Below are positions 8,375 through 17,147 of a stretch of DNA of 64,000 bases, in pieces. The translations under genes and the position numbers were made by a program. Source of the stretch: Stutzerimonas kirkiae (lineage in GTDB: Bacteria; Pseudomonadota; Gammaproteobacteria; Pseudomonadales; Pseudomonadaceae); the NCBI RefSeq assembly GCF_004327335.1, contig NZ_QJUO01000001.1, positions 248,001 to 312,000 on the forward strand, in the 5' to 3' direction. Under the pieces are notes generated by a model. The model was not told the origin of the DNA. It saw only the letters and a list, made by a program, of their open reading frames with translations, and did no database searches. Every line of letters begins with the position of its first letter. Position 1 is the stretch's first letter.

Positions 8375-9655
8375 ATGTCCAGAAAACACGCCAACACCCT
8401 GTTTCTGCTGTCCGCTCTGGCCCTGCCGACGCTGGCCGCCGCGCAAGGTTTTATCGAGGACAGCAGCCTGAACCTGCTGTCGCGCAACGTCTACTGGGAC
8501 CACGACGGCCACAAGGGCGCCGCCGACAAGCGCGAATGGGGCCAGGGCTTCCAGTTGGCCTACAGCTCCGGCTACACCCGGGGCACCGTCGGTTTCGGCC
8601 TGGAGGCCCACGCCTACGCCGCCTTCAAGCTCGACAGCCAGCGCGACCGCGCCGACACCGGCCTGCTGGTGCCCGACAGCGACGGTAGTTCACGTGGCGA
8701 AGCCAGCACGGCAGGCGCCGCGTTGAAACTGCGCGTGTCCGGCACGGAACTGAAATACGGCGAGCTGCGCCCCTATAACCCGGTGCTGGCGCTGGCCGAC
8801 GCCCGCCTGATACCGGCCACCGCCACCGGCTTCCTGCTGAGCAGCCAGGACATTCCCGGCATCGACCTGGAAGCCGGCCACTTCACCGCCGCCCGTGACT
8901 TCAACCGCACACACCACGATGGCGGTTTCCGTGCCGCCTACGCCGGCGTGGAGGGTGGCGATGTCGACTTCATCGGCGCCAGCCACTCGCTGCGCCCCAA
9001 CCTCGGCGTGACGCTCTACGCCTCGCGCTACGAAGACCTGTGGCGGCAGTACTACCTGAACGGCAACTACGACATCGAGTTGGATGGAGGACGCGGGCTG
9101 AACCTCGACTTCAACCTCTACCGCAGCCTCGACCAAGGCCGCGCACTGGCCGGCGATATCCAGGTCACCGCCTGGTCGCTGGCCGCCGCCTACCGCTTCG
9201 GCGCGCACAAGCTGACCCTGGCGCACCAGCGCATCCACGGCGACCAGCCCTTCGACTACCTGGGCCTCGGCGGCGGCGGCTTCCACGACTCGATCTACCT
9301 GGCCAACTCTTCGCAGTACGCCGACTTCAACGGCCCCAACGAGCGCTCCTGGCGCATTCGCTATGACCTCGACCTGAGCACTCTCGGCGTACCAGGCCTG
9401 TCGTTCATGGCGCGCTATATCCGTGGCAGTGATATCGACGGCGGCACCCTGCGGGCGGGAACGCCCTATGCCTACTATGGCGACGATGAGAAGCACTGGG
9501 AACGGGATATCGAGGCGCGCTACGTTGTGCAGGCCGGCAAGGCCAAGGACCTGACCTTCCACCTGCGCCAGGCGACGCACCGCATCTCCGGGCAGTCCGA
9601 TGTGGACGTGGACCAGTTGCGCCTGATCGTCTCCTGGCCGCTGCGGATTCTCTGA
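8375..9655 (+). CDS. OprD-family outer membrane porin
   Basis: A 426-residue precursor with a clear signal peptide (Met-Ser-Arg-Lys-His, hydrophobic core, cleavage after Ala-Ala-Ala-Gln or nearby). The mature start, Gly-Phe-Ile-Glu-Asp-Ser-Ser-Leu-Asn-Leu-Leu-Ser-Arg-Asn, is the usual first strand of OprD/Opd/Occ porins. The rest alternates hydrophobic and polar residues as expected for an 18-strand barrel, with an Arg-Tyr-x-x-Gly-Ser-Asp-Ile segment near the end and a final strand ending in Leu-Arg-Ile-Leu. These porins take up specific small solutes. Its place behind tauABC suggests passage of taurine or another small organosulfur compound, by context only. Confidence 0.88.
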   Translation: MSRKHANTLFLLSALALPTLAAAQGFIEDSSLNLLSRNVYWDHDGHKGAADKREWGQGFQLAYSSGYTRGTVGFGLEAHAYAAFKLDSQRDRADTGLLVPDSDGSSRGEASTAGAALKLRVSGTELKYGELRPYNPVLALADARLIPATATGFLLSSQDIPGIDLEAGHFTAARDFNRTHHDGGFRAAYAGVEGGDVDFIGASHSLRPNLGVTLYASRYEDLWRQYYLNGNYDIELDGGRGLNLDFNLYRSLDQGRALAGDIQVTAWSLAAAYRFGAHKLTLAHQRIHGDQPFDYLGLGGGGFHDSIYLANSSQYADFNGPNERSWRIRYDLDLSTLGVPGLSFMARYIRGSDIDGGTLRAGTPYAYYGDDEKHWERDIEARYVVQAGKAKDLTFHLRQATHRISGQSDVDVDQLRLIVSWPLRIL

Positions 9656-9748
9656 CGCCCGAGCGACTCGGGCGGCTGGTGGGAAAGGGCTGGAGGGCTG
9701 GTGAAACCCGTGCGCATGGACACGCCAGCGCAATCAATCGGGTTTCAC
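9656..9748. terminator. Hairpins between convergent porin and phoU genes
   Basis: CGCCCGAG-CGA-CTCGGGCG (9656-9674) directly follows the porin stop as an 8-bp hairpin. A second inverted repeat, GTGAAACCCG (9701-9710) with CGGGTTTCAC (9739-9748), follows. Neither has a strong T-run, but their position between convergent genes suits bidirectional termination. Confidence 0.5.
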
Positions 9749-9785
9749 TGGATGCTCGCAAGACCAGCGGGCCGATGCCCGCCGG

Positions 9786-10517
9786 TTACGCCTCGCCCTC
9801 GCTCTTGCCCTGCACTTCTTCCTTCATCCGCGCCAGGCCCAGGTGGCGAACGTCGGTGCCTCGCACCAGGTAGATCACCAGCTCCGAGATATTGCGCGCG
9901 TGGTCGCCGATGCGTTCCAGCGAGCGCAGCACCCAGATCACGTTCAGCACCCGGGAGATCGCCCGCGGGTCTTCCATCATGTAGGTGACCAGTTCGCGCA
10001 GGGCGGTCTTGTACTCGCGGTCGATGGTCTTGTCGTACTGCGCCACCGACAGCGCCAGGTCGGCGTCGAAACGGGCGAAGGCATCCAGCGCTTCCTGCAC
10101 CATCTTGCGCACCTGGTCGCCGATATGACGGACTTCCACATAACCACGCGGCGCCTCGCCCTCTTCGCACAACTGGATGGCGCGGCGAGCGATCTTGGAA
10201 GCCTCGTCGCCAATGCGCTCGAGGTCGATCACCGACTTGGAGACGCTGATGATCAGCCGCAGGTCGGAGGCCGCCGGCTGGCGACGGGCGAGAATACGGA
10301 TGCACTCCTCGTCGATATTGCGTTCCATCTGGTTGATCTGATCATCGACCTCGCGCACCTGCTGGGCCAGGCCGGAGTCGGCCTCGATCAGGGCGGTGAC
10401 GGCATCGTTGACCTGCTTTTCCACCAGGCCGCCCATCGCCAGCAGGCGGCTGCGAACCTCTTCCAGCTCGGTGTTGAACTGCTGGGAAATATGTTGGGTA
10501 TGGCTGTCTTTGTTCAT
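9786..10517 (-). CDS. phoU: Phosphate signalling complex protein PhoU
   Basis: A 243-residue cytoplasmic protein made of two three-helix PhoU repeats. Each half has the acidic metal-binding pattern Arg-Ile-Gly-Asp-(Glu/His)-Ala (Leu-Glu-Arg-Ile-Gly-Asp-Glu-Ala in the first half, Leu-Glu-Arg-Ile-Gly-Asp-His-Ala in the second). PhoU links the Pst transporter to the PhoR/PhoB two-component system and restrains Pho signalling when phosphate is plentiful. The start at Met-Asn-Lys-Asp-Ser-His is preceded by AGGAG on the minus strand (10521-10525). Last gene of the pst operon. Confidence 0.95.
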   Translation of the reverse strand: MNKDSHTQHISQQFNTELEEVRSRLLAMGGLVEKQVNDAVTALIEADSGLAQQVREVDDQINQMERNIDEECIRILARRQPAASDLRLIISVSKSVIDLERIGDEASKIARRAIQLCEEGEAPRGYVEVRHIGDQVRKMVQEALDAFARFDADLALSVAQYDKTIDREYKTALRELVTYMMEDPRAISRVLNVIWVLRSLERIGDHARNISELVIYLVRGTDVRHLGLARMKEEVQGKSEGEA

Positions 10518-10536
10518 CAGAAACTCCTGAAAAGCC

Positions 10537-10592
10537 GCTGAAGGCTGAAGGCTGAAGTCTGGACGTAGGAGCTCTTCCGTCCAGCCTTCAGC
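10537..10592. repeat. Inverted/tandem repeat between pstB and phoU
   Basis: Overlapping copies of a GCTGAAG unit on the left pair with AGCCTTCAGC on the right, and CTGGACG (10559-10565) pairs with CGTCCAG (10578-10584). The result is a long imperfect hairpin in the pstB-phoU spacer. A related element sits between pstA and pstB. Confidence 0.65.
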
Positions 10593-10617
10593 GCCGTTGT
10601 CGTTTTTATCGGCTTTT

Positions 10618-11457
10618 TTAGCCGTAGCGCCCGGTGATGTAGTCTTCGGTCTGCTTCTTGGCCGGGTTGGTGAACAGCGTGTCGGTGTCGCCATACTCGA
10701 TCAGTTTGCCCATGTACATGAAGGCGGTGTAGTCGGAAACCCGCGCCGCCTGCTGCATGTTGTGGGTGACGATGACGATGGTGTACTTGGACTTCAGTTC
10801 GTAGATCAACTCTTCGACCTTCAACGAACTGATCGGATCGAGTGCCGAGCTGGGTTCGTCGAGCAGCAGCACTTCCGGCTGCACGGCGATGGTCCGGGCG
10901 ATCACCAGACGCTGTTGCTGGCCGCCGGACAGGCCGAGCGCCGACTCGTGCAGGCGGTCCTTCACTTCGTCCCACAGCGCCGCGCCCTTGAGCGCCCACT
11001 CGACGGCCTCGTCGAGCACACGCTTCTGCTTGATGCCCTGGATGCGCAGGCCGTAGATGACGTTCTCGTAGATGCTCTTGGGGAACGGGTTGGGCTTCTG
11101 GAACACCATGCCGACACGGCGGCGCAGGTCGGCGACATCCTCGCCCTTGCGGTAGATGTTGTGCCCATCGAGGTTTATGGCGCCTTCGATGCGACAACCG
11201 TCGACCAGGTCGTTCATGCGGTTGAAGCAGCGCAGCAGGGTCGACTTGCCGCAACCGGACGGGCCGATGAACGCGGTCACGCGCTGTTTCGGGATATTCA
11301 TGCTGACATCGTACAGCGCCTGCTTCTGACCGTAGAACAGGCTCAGGCCGGGCACTTCGATGGCCACCGTTTCATTGGCCAGATCGAGGGTGCGCTTGTC
11401 GCGCCCCAGGGCAGAGATGTCGATGGCGTGGGTATGGGAGTGAACTTCTTGCTGCAT
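10618..11457 (-). CDS. pstB: Phosphate ABC transporter ATP-binding protein PstB
   Basis: A 279-residue ABC ATPase typical of PstB: Walker A Gly-Pro-Ser-Gly-Cys-Gly-Lys-Ser-Thr (about residues 65-73), the PstB-specific Phe-Asn-Arg-Met-Asn-Asp-Leu stretch right after it, the Q-loop in Val-Phe-Gln-Lys-Pro-Asn-Pro-Phe-Pro, the signature Leu-Ser-Gly-Gly-Gln-Gln-Gln-Arg, Walker B Leu-Leu-Leu-Asp-Glu-Pro, and the His switch in Val-Thr-His-Asn-Met-Gln-Gln-Ala. It drives high-affinity phosphate import through PstA/PstC. Confidence 0.97.
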   Translation of the reverse strand: MQQEVHSHTHAIDISALGRDKRTLDLANETVAIEVPGLSLFYGQKQALYDVSMNIPKQRVTAFIGPSGCGKSTLLRCFNRMNDLVDGCRIEGAINLDGHNIYRKGEDVADLRRRVGMVFQKPNPFPKSIYENVIYGLRIQGIKQKRVLDEAVEWALKGAALWDEVKDRLHESALGLSGGQQQRLVIARTIAVQPEVLLLDEPSSALDPISSLKVEELIYELKSKYTIVIVTHNMQQAARVSDYTAFMYMGKLIEYGDTDTLFTNPAKKQTEDYITGRYG

Positions 11458-11474
11458 GGCTTGTTTCCTCGAAT

Positions 11475-11539
11475 CGCTGGAGGCTGAACGCTGGAGGCTG
11501 AACGAAAAGCGACATTCGTCCGGCCTTCAGCCTCCAGCG
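11475..11539. repeat. Tandem plus inverted 14-bp repeat between pstA and pstB
   Basis: CGCTGGAGGCTGAA occurs twice head to tail (11475-11488 and 11489-11502). Its perfect reverse complement follows at 11526-11539. The transcript can therefore form either of two alternative 14-bp hairpins between the pstA and pstB cistrons. This may moderate relative expression or mRNA stability, or may be a mobile hairpin-type repeat. Confidence 0.75.
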
Positions 11540-11552
11540 CCTTTATCGGCTG

Positions 11553-13223
11553 TTAATGGTCAAGCGCCTTGTATTTCTCGCGCAGGTGGTTACGGATGTA
11601 GATGGCGCTGAAGTTGAGCAAGGCGATTACCAGTACCAGCAACAGTGCGGTGGCATAGACCAGTGGGCGCGCCGCCTCGACGTTGGGGCTCTGGAAGCCG
11701 ACATCGTAGATGTGGAAGCCCAGGTGCATGATCTTCTGGTCCAGGTGCAGGTAAGGATAGTTGCCGTTCAGCGGCAGCGCCGGTGCCAGCTTGACCACGC
11801 CCACCAGCATCAGCGGCGCCACCTCGCCGGCGGCGCGCGCCACCGCCAGGATCAGGCCGGTCATCATCGCCGGGCTGGCCATCGGCAGCACCACCTTCCA
11901 CAGCGTTTCCGACTTGGTCGCGCCGAGGGCCAGGGAGCCTTCGCGGATCATCCGCGGAATACGCGCCAGGCCTTCCTCGGTAGCGACGATCACCACCGGC
12001 AGGGTGAGGATCGCCAGGGTCAGCGAGGCCCACATCAGGCCCGGCGTACCGAAGGTCGGCGCCGGCGCGGCCTCGGGGAAGAACAGGCGGTCGATGGAAC
12101 CGCCCAGCACATAGACGAAGAAGCCCAGGCCGAACACGCCGTAGACGATCGACGGCACGCCGGCCAGGTTGTTCACGGCGATGCGGATCACCCGGGTGAG
12201 GAAACCCTGCTTGGCATATTCGCGCAGGTAGACCGCCGCGATCACGCCGAACGGGGTGACGATCACCGCCATGATCAGGGTCATCAGCACGGTACCGAAG
12301 ATCGCCGGGAAGATACCGCCTTCGGTGTTGGCCTCACGCGGCTCGTCGCTGACGAATTCCCACAGCTTGGCGAAATAGAAACCGAGCTTCTGCGGCACCG
12401 ACATGGCGTTGGGCTGGAAGGCCCGCACCACCTTGCCCAGGCTGACTTCCAGCTCATGCCCATCGGCGGTGCGCACAGTCATGCTGTCGCGGTTGAAGGT
12501 CTGGTAGAGCGCCGTCAGTTCGGCCTCCAGCACTTCGTACTCGGCATGCCAGCCATCGCGCTCGGCGTCCAGCTCCGCCTGGGCCTGGGCGTCGAGGCGA
12601 CCATCCAGCTCCAGCTTGCGGGTCTTCAAGCGCAGGCGTTCGAGACCGTGGTTGATGCGGCCGATGTCGACCTTCTCCAGTTGCGCGATATTGCCATGCA
12701 GCTCGTCGACGCGCGCGATGCGCTTCTGCAGCTCGTTCCAGGCACCCTCGCCTTCGGCCACCAGCTTGCCGTCTTCCTTGACGTTGACCAGGAAGCCATA
12801 GAAGTTGCCCCACTCGCGGCGCTCGACCGCGATCAGGTCCTTCGGCGTGCGCGGGTTGCTCAGCCACTCGCCGACCACCCAGGTGAAGTCGGCGCCGTAG
12901 ACCTCGCGGTTGCCCACCTTGAGCAGCTCGCGGGTCATGAACTCGCCACCCTCGGCGTTCACCGGCAGGCCGGAGGCCGCCAGCCGCGCACGCGGCACTT
13001 CCTCGAGTTGTACCACTTCACCGGCCAGCAGGCGCGACTCGCTGCCCGGCACCTGGTAGTCGGCGACGATCACATCCGCCGGCCAGAAGTGCCCGAGCCC
13101 GCGCACGGCGATCACCGCCAGCAGCCCGATGGTCATGATCACGGCGACGGACACCGCGCCCGCGTTCATCCAGATCCACGGCGAACCGCTATTGAACCAG
13201 CCTTTGAGGGAATCCTTTTTCAC
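11553..13223 (-). CDS. pstA: Phosphate ABC transporter permease PstA (long form)
   Basis: A 556-residue inner-membrane permease. A single N-terminal helix (about residues 18-42) is followed by an extra, probably periplasmic region to about residue 290 that includes a charged helical coiled-coil-like stretch. The usual PstA permease domain with its EAA loop (Leu-Ala-Leu-Gly-Ala-Thr-Lys-Ser-Glu-Thr) follows. E. coli PstA lacks the extra region, but long forms are usual in pseudomonads. I chose GTG at 13223, which has an AGGTG site 9-13 bases upstream; a TTG at 13280 in the same frame would abut the pstC stop and add 19 residues. Confidence 0.9.
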   Translation of the reverse strand: MKKDSLKGWFNSGSPWIWMNAGAVSVAVIMTIGLLAVIAVRGLGHFWPADVIVADYQVPGSESRLLAGEVVQLEEVPRARLAASGLPVNAEGGEFMTRELLKVGNREVYGADFTWVVGEWLSNPRTPKDLIAVERREWGNFYGFLVNVKEDGKLVAEGEGAWNELQKRIARVDELHGNIAQLEKVDIGRINHGLERLRLKTRKLELDGRLDAQAQAELDAERDGWHAEYEVLEAELTALYQTFNRDSMTVRTADGHELEVSLGKVVRAFQPNAMSVPQKLGFYFAKLWEFVSDEPREANTEGGIFPAIFGTVLMTLIMAVIVTPFGVIAAVYLREYAKQGFLTRVIRIAVNNLAGVPSIVYGVFGLGFFVYVLGGSIDRLFFPEAAPAPTFGTPGLMWASLTLAILTLPVVIVATEEGLARIPRMIREGSLALGATKSETLWKVVLPMASPAMMTGLILAVARAAGEVAPLMLVGVVKLAPALPLNGNYPYLHLDQKIMHLGFHIYDVGFQSPNVEAARPLVYATALLLVLVIALLNFSAIYIRNHLREKYKALDH

Positions 13224-13280
13224 GGATTTACACCTTTGTTCGAAATCTTCCGGCAGCCGCTGACGGCTGCGCCTTGGCAA

Positions 13281-15539
13281 TTACAGGCTTGCATACTTGC
13301 CCCGCAACCGTTGGCGGATCAGTTCGGCCAGGGTGTTCATGACGAAGGTGAACATGAGCAGCACCAACGCCGCCAGGAACAGCACGCGATAGTGGCTGCT
13401 GCCAACCTCCGACTCGGGCATTTCCACCGCCACGTTGGCCGCCAGGGTGCGCAGCCCCTGGAAGATATTGGCCTCCATGATCGGCGTGTTGCCGGTGGCC
13501 ATCAGCACGATCATGGTTTCGCCCACCGCACGGCCCATGCCGATCATCAGTGCCGAGAAGATGCCCGGGCTGGCGGTGAGGATCACCACCCGCGTCATGG
13601 TCTGCCAGGGCGTGGCACCGAGGGCCAGGGAGCCCAGGGTCAGGCTCCTGGGCACGCTGAATACCGCATCCTCGGCGATCGAGTAGATGGTCGGGATCAC
13701 CGCGAAGCCCATCGCCAGGCCGACCACCAGGGCGTTGCGCTGGTCGAAGGGGATGCCCATCTCGTTGGTCAGCCACAGGCGCATGTCGCCGCCGAAGAAC
13801 CAGTTCTCCAGATAGCCGCTGACCGCCAGCGAACCGTAGCCGACCAGCAGCACCACCGGGATCAGCAGGGCCGCTTCCCAGCCGTCCGGCACGCGCAGTC
13901 GCAGGCTTTCCGGCAGGCGGCTCCAGCCATAGGCGGCGGCGATGATGCCCACCGGCATCAGCAACAGCAGGCTGAAGATACCCGGCAGGTGGCTCTCGAG
14001 GAACGGCGCGAGGAACAGGCCGGCGAAGAAGCCGAGGATCACCGTCGGCAGCGCTTCCATCAGCTCGATCACCGGCTTGACCTTGCTGCGCAGGCGCGGC
14101 GCCATGAAGTAGGCGGTGTAGATGGCCGCGCAGATCGCCAGCGGTGCCGCCAGCAACATCGCGTAGAAGGCCGCCTTGAGCGTACCGAAGGCCAGCGGCG
14201 CGAGGCTCAGCTTGGGCTCGAAGTCGGTGTTGGCGGAAGTCGACTGCCAGACGTAGTCAGGTTCGGGATAGCTCTCGTACCAGACCTTGCCCCACAGCGC
14301 GCTCCAGGAAATCTCCGGGTGCGGGTTGTCGATCACCAGGCCCTGCAGCTTGCCAGCGCTCTCCACCAGCAGGCGGTTGGCACGCGGCGACAATGCGGCG
14401 ATGGCCGTGCCCTCGGCCACCGACTCCTTGAGCAGGGTGCGGTGCGCGGTGCTGTGGAAGATGCCGACGGTGCCACTGGCATCCAGCGCCAGAAAGCCCT
14501 TGCGCCGCTCTTCCGGCAGGATCTGGGTGACCGGGCTGTCGCCCAGGCTGAAGTTGCGGACGTTGCGCAGCTCCGACTGGCCATGCTCATCGCGCACCAT
14601 GAACCACTGGCCGATACCGCCCTTGGAATCGCCGACCAGCAGCGAGATACCACCGAGCAGCGAAGTCACGCTGGTCACTTCGGCCTGGCCGCTGGCCAGC
14701 TTGTAGCGCCCGTTGAGCTGCTGCTGGCGCAAGTCGAAGACATCCGCGCTGGCCTGGCCGCTGATCGCGTACAGCCACATCTGCCGCGGATCGACCAACA
14801 GCACCTTGATCGGCTCGGACAGTTGCGGCAGCGCCAGTTCGCTCTGCTCCTGGCTGCTTTCGCCGGTCAGCAGGTTTTCCGTACTGGAAATACGCACGGC
14901 ATGCAGTTGATTGCCGGTGGAAGCCGCCAGCAGCAGGGTCGAGCCGTTCTGGCTGACCGCCACATGCTCCAGCGGGCGCCCCTGTTCATCCAGGCTGACC
15001 GGCTGGCCACCGAAGGGATAGGTCACCTGGGGTTCGATCAGGCGCTTGTTGTCCGGGTAGCTGATCCGGTAGTGATGCTCCAGCACCAGTGCCTGGCCAT
15101 TGCTCAGGCCCAGCACCACGCGGCGGCTACCCGGTACATCCTGGCCGATGGAAACCACCTGGCTGCCTTCCGGCAGCGGCAACGCCACCTTCGACAGCGC
15201 GCGCCCGGAGTCGGTGTCGAAGAACTGGATATGGCCATCACGCCCGAGGCGCAATGCCACCTGGTTCTGCTCCTCCATCGCCAGCAACAGCGGTTCGCCG
15301 GCCTCGGCCAGCCAGGCCGGTTGCCGTGCATCCTGCCGCTCCAGGCTAGCGCCCTGGAACATCGGCAGCACCACGCTCGCCAGATAGAAGAATATCAGGG
15401 TAATAGCCGCCAGCACGGCCAGCCCCCCGATGGAGACATACCAGCGCGCCAGGTGATCCTTGAGGGCGCGCAGGCGACGCTTGCGCTGCAGGGCTGGGGT
15501 ATTGAAGTCCAGCCGTTGCAATTTCGAGTGAGCGGTCAT
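13281..15539 (-). CDS. pstC: Phosphate ABC transporter permease PstC (long form with beta-propeller-like domain)
   Basis: A 752-residue inner-membrane permease, more than twice the length of E. coli PstC. After an N-terminal helix (about residues 36-60) a soluble region of roughly 380 residues is rich in repeating beta-like segments (Asp-Gly-His-Ile-Gln-Phe-Phe-Asp, Asp-Ala-Ser-Gly-Thr-Val-Gly-Ile-Phe) that resemble WD40/propeller blades. The permease domain starts near residue 450, with Glu-Ala-Leu-Pro-Thr-Val-Ile-Leu-Gly-Phe and an EAA loop (Ser-Leu-Ala-Leu-Gly-Ala-Thr-Pro-Trp-Gln). This long form is common in pseudomonads. It forms the phosphate channel with PstA; the role of the extra domain is unknown to me. 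Confidence 0.92.
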   Translation of the reverse strand: MTAHSKLQRLDFNTPALQRKRRLRALKDHLARWYVSIGGLAVLAAITLIFFYLASVVLPMFQGASLERQDARQPAWLAEAGEPLLLAMEEQNQVALRLGRDGHIQFFDTDSGRALSKVALPLPEGSQVVSIGQDVPGSRRVVLGLSNGQALVLEHHYRISYPDNKRLIEPQVTYPFGGQPVSLDEQGRPLEHVAVSQNGSTLLLAASTGNQLHAVRISSTENLLTGESSQEQSELALPQLSEPIKVLLVDPRQMWLYAISGQASADVFDLRQQQLNGRYKLASGQAEVTSVTSLLGGISLLVGDSKGGIGQWFMVRDEHGQSELRNVRNFSLGDSPVTQILPEERRKGFLALDASGTVGIFHSTAHRTLLKESVAEGTAIAALSPRANRLLVESAGKLQGLVIDNPHPEISWSALWGKVWYESYPEPDYVWQSTSANTDFEPKLSLAPLAFGTLKAAFYAMLLAAPLAICAAIYTAYFMAPRLRSKVKPVIELMEALPTVILGFFAGLFLAPFLESHLPGIFSLLLLMPVGIIAAAYGWSRLPESLRLRVPDGWEAALLIPVVLLVGYGSLAVSGYLENWFFGGDMRLWLTNEMGIPFDQRNALVVGLAMGFAVIPTIYSIAEDAVFSVPRSLTLGSLALGATPWQTMTRVVILTASPGIFSALMIGMGRAVGETMIVLMATGNTPIMEANIFQGLRTLAANVAVEMPESEVGSSHYRVLFLAALVLLMFTFVMNTLAELIRQRLRGKYASL

Positions 15540-15690
15540 GGCGTTATTTCATTCCTGCCAGGGTGGGCCATACGGCCCTCCGGGATACTGTCCGAAAACG
15601 GCCCACGCACCATCGCACGGGCGTAAGCGGCTCCGGCCAAAGCCTATAGCGGCCATGTGACAAATAAATTACAGAACACCGAAACGAAGA

Positions 15691-15720
15691 CGCCCGCCAG
15701 CGCTGGATGCGTGGCGGGCG
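15691..15720 (-). terminator. Hairpin between pstS and pstC
   Basis: CGCCCGCCA (15691-15699) pairs with TGGCGGGCG (15712-15720). On the minus strand it is followed by TCTTCGTTTC, a weak T-rich tail. It lies 21 bases past the pstS stop, and the pstS-pstC spacer is 202 bases long. Partial termination here would give more pstS than pstCAB-phoU transcript, as is usual for binding proteins. Confidence 0.65.
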
Positions 15721-15741
15721 TGCGGCCTGACTCCTATGGAA

Positions 15742-16710
15742 TCAGAGACCCAGGTCTTTCAGCGCCTTGTCGACGACTTTCTTCGGCAGCGGGATGTAAC
15801 CATCCTTGACCACCACGTCCTGGCCTTGCTTGGACAGCACCAGCTTGACGAACTCGGCGTCCAGCGGGCTCAGAGCCTTGTTCGGCGCCTTGTTGACGTA
15901 GACGTAGAAGAAGCGCGCCAGCGGGAACTTGCCGGCCAGGGCGTTTTCTTCGCTGGCCTCGAAGGCCTCGCCACCCTTGGACAGGGGAACGGCGCGAACA
16001 CTGGAGGTGCGGTAGCCAATGCCCGAATAACCGATGGCGTTCAGGGTACTGGAGATCGACTGCACCACGGAAGCCGAACCCGGCTGCTCGTTGACGTTGG
16101 ACTTGAAGTCACCTTTACACAGGGCTTCTTCCTTGAAGTAACCGTAGGTACCGGATACCGAGTTGCGACCGAACAACTGGATCGGCTTGGCCGCCCACTC
16201 GCCGGTCAGGCCCAGGTCGCCCCAGGTCTTGAGGTCCTTGGCGCCACCGCACAGACGGGTGCTGGAGAAGATCGCGTCGACCTGCTCGATGTCCAGGCTC
16301 TTGATCGGGTTGTCCTTGTGCACGAACACCGCCAGGGCATCGATCGCCACCGGTACGGCGGTCGGCTTGTAGCCATACTTCTCTTCGAAGGCCTGGATCT
16401 CGTTGTCCTTCATCGGACGGCTCATCGGGCCCAGGTTGGCGGTACCCTCGGTCAGAGCGGGCGGCGCGGTGGAAGAACCGGCGGCCTGAATCTGGATATT
16501 GACGTTCGGGTAGCTGCGCTTGAACTCTTCAGCCCACAGGGTCATCAGGTTGGCCAGCGAGTCGGAACCGACGCTGGAGAGGTTGCCTGATACGCCGGAG
16601 GTCTTCTCATAGCTGTGCAGTGCAGGATCGACCGCCGCCACAGCGCTGGCGGCAGTGCCTACACCAGCGGCAACGAAGGTCAGGGCCGCCATCAAACGAT
16701 TCAGTTTCAT
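15742..16710 (-). CDS. pstS: Phosphate ABC transporter substrate-binding protein PstS
   Basis: A 322-residue periplasmic phosphate-binding protein with a signal peptide (Met-Lys-Leu-Asn-Arg, hydrophobic core, cleavage near Ala-Ser-Ala-Val-Ala-Ala). Phosphate-binding motifs are visible: Ser-Val-Gly-Ser-Asp-Ser near the mature N-terminus, Gly-Ser-Ser-Thr-Ala-Pro, and [10 protein letters not shown]. It captures phosphate for PstCAB. The start at 16710 is preceded by GGAGCAAGGT. The open frame extends further upstream, but through the PHO box, so that longer start is rejected. Confidence 0.95.
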   Translation of the reverse strand: MKLNRLMAALTFVAAGVGTAASAVAAVDPALHSYEKTSGVSGNLSSVGSDSLANLMTLWAEEFKRSYPNVNIQIQAAGSSTAPPALTEGTANLGPMSRPMKDNEIQAFEEKYGYKPTAVPVAIDALAVFVHKDNPIKSLDIEQVDAIFSSTRLCGGAKDLKTWGDLGLTGEWAAKPIQLFGRNSVSGTYGYFKEEALCKGDFKSNVNEQPGSASVVQSISSTLNAIGYSGIGYRTSSVRAVPLSKGGEAFEASEENALAGKFPLARFFYVYVNKAPNKALSPLDAEFVKLVLSKQGQDVVVKDGYIPLPKKVVDKALKDLGL

Positions 16711-16777
16711 ACCTTGCTCCTGGCAGGGATGTACTTGGGAAGTGTTGGTGGAACGGTGGCCAGTATCGGCAGACCGT

Positions 16778-16817
16778 ATGAACACTCTATGAATCGAATG
16801 TGACAATCCAGTTACAG
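16778..16817 (-). promoter_or_regulatory. Tandem PHO box (PhoB site) upstream of pstS
   Basis: Read on the minus strand, four 7-mers are separated by exactly 4 bases each (11-base period): CTGTAAC, TTGTCAC, GATTCAT, TGTTCAT. The first two match the PhoB consensus (CTGTCAT-N4-CTGTCAT) well; the last two are weaker. The array ends 67 bases before the pstS ATG. A possible -10 (GATACT, 16767-16762) follows. This predicts PhoB activation of pstS, and of the operon by read-through. Confidence 0.85.
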
Positions 16818-16858
16818 CCTGGAGCCTGGAGCCTGGAGCCTGGAGCCTGGAGCCTGGA
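16817..16858. repeat. Six perfect tandem copies of GCCTGGA
   Basis: Six uninterrupted copies of the 7-base unit run from 16817 to 16858, beginning at the last base of the PHO box. The rest of the gap to 17147 holds no gene. At about 16896-16930 a TTCGTCCAGCTTTCCAGC-like segment resembles the right arms of the repeats inside the pst operon and a segment near 18555-18585. Tandem heptamers can change copy number by slippage and could alter spacing next to the PHO box. Confidence 0.8.
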
Positions 16859-17147
16859 CAGTGTGCACGTCAGCGCCAAAAACCGGTCAAGCGCTTTCGG
16901 CCTTTTCGTCCAGCTTTCCAGCCCAGCGCTTTTGTCGAAGCCCCTTTCCAGTGAATAACGCTATAGCGCAGTCGCCCTGGGTAATTGCAAAAGCCCGCCA
17001 TCTGCGCCAGTCTCGTCGCTGTACTCGCCAGTTCCGCCACCACGCGGGTTTGCGCCACAAGAAATTGCCGGGCGCAATTTTTGCCGTCGCGATAATGACG
17101 GCCCACAGGATGGCAGACCACAAAAACAATTGCGCTCCGAGTCGACG

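Noticed and set aside
11556-15626. A plus-strand open frame of over 1300 codons opposite pstA and pstC
   Set aside because: It is antisense to two well-recognised genes, has the low-complexity His/Gln/Arg/Ala composition of a GC-bias shadow, and lacks a ribosome site.
16711-16806. Longer N-terminus for PstS
   Set aside because: It would place the PHO box inside coding sequence and bury the signal peptide.
16817-16858. CRISPR array or phage attachment site
   Set aside because: It is a plain head-to-tail heptamer repeat with no spacers, and no cas or integrase gene is present.
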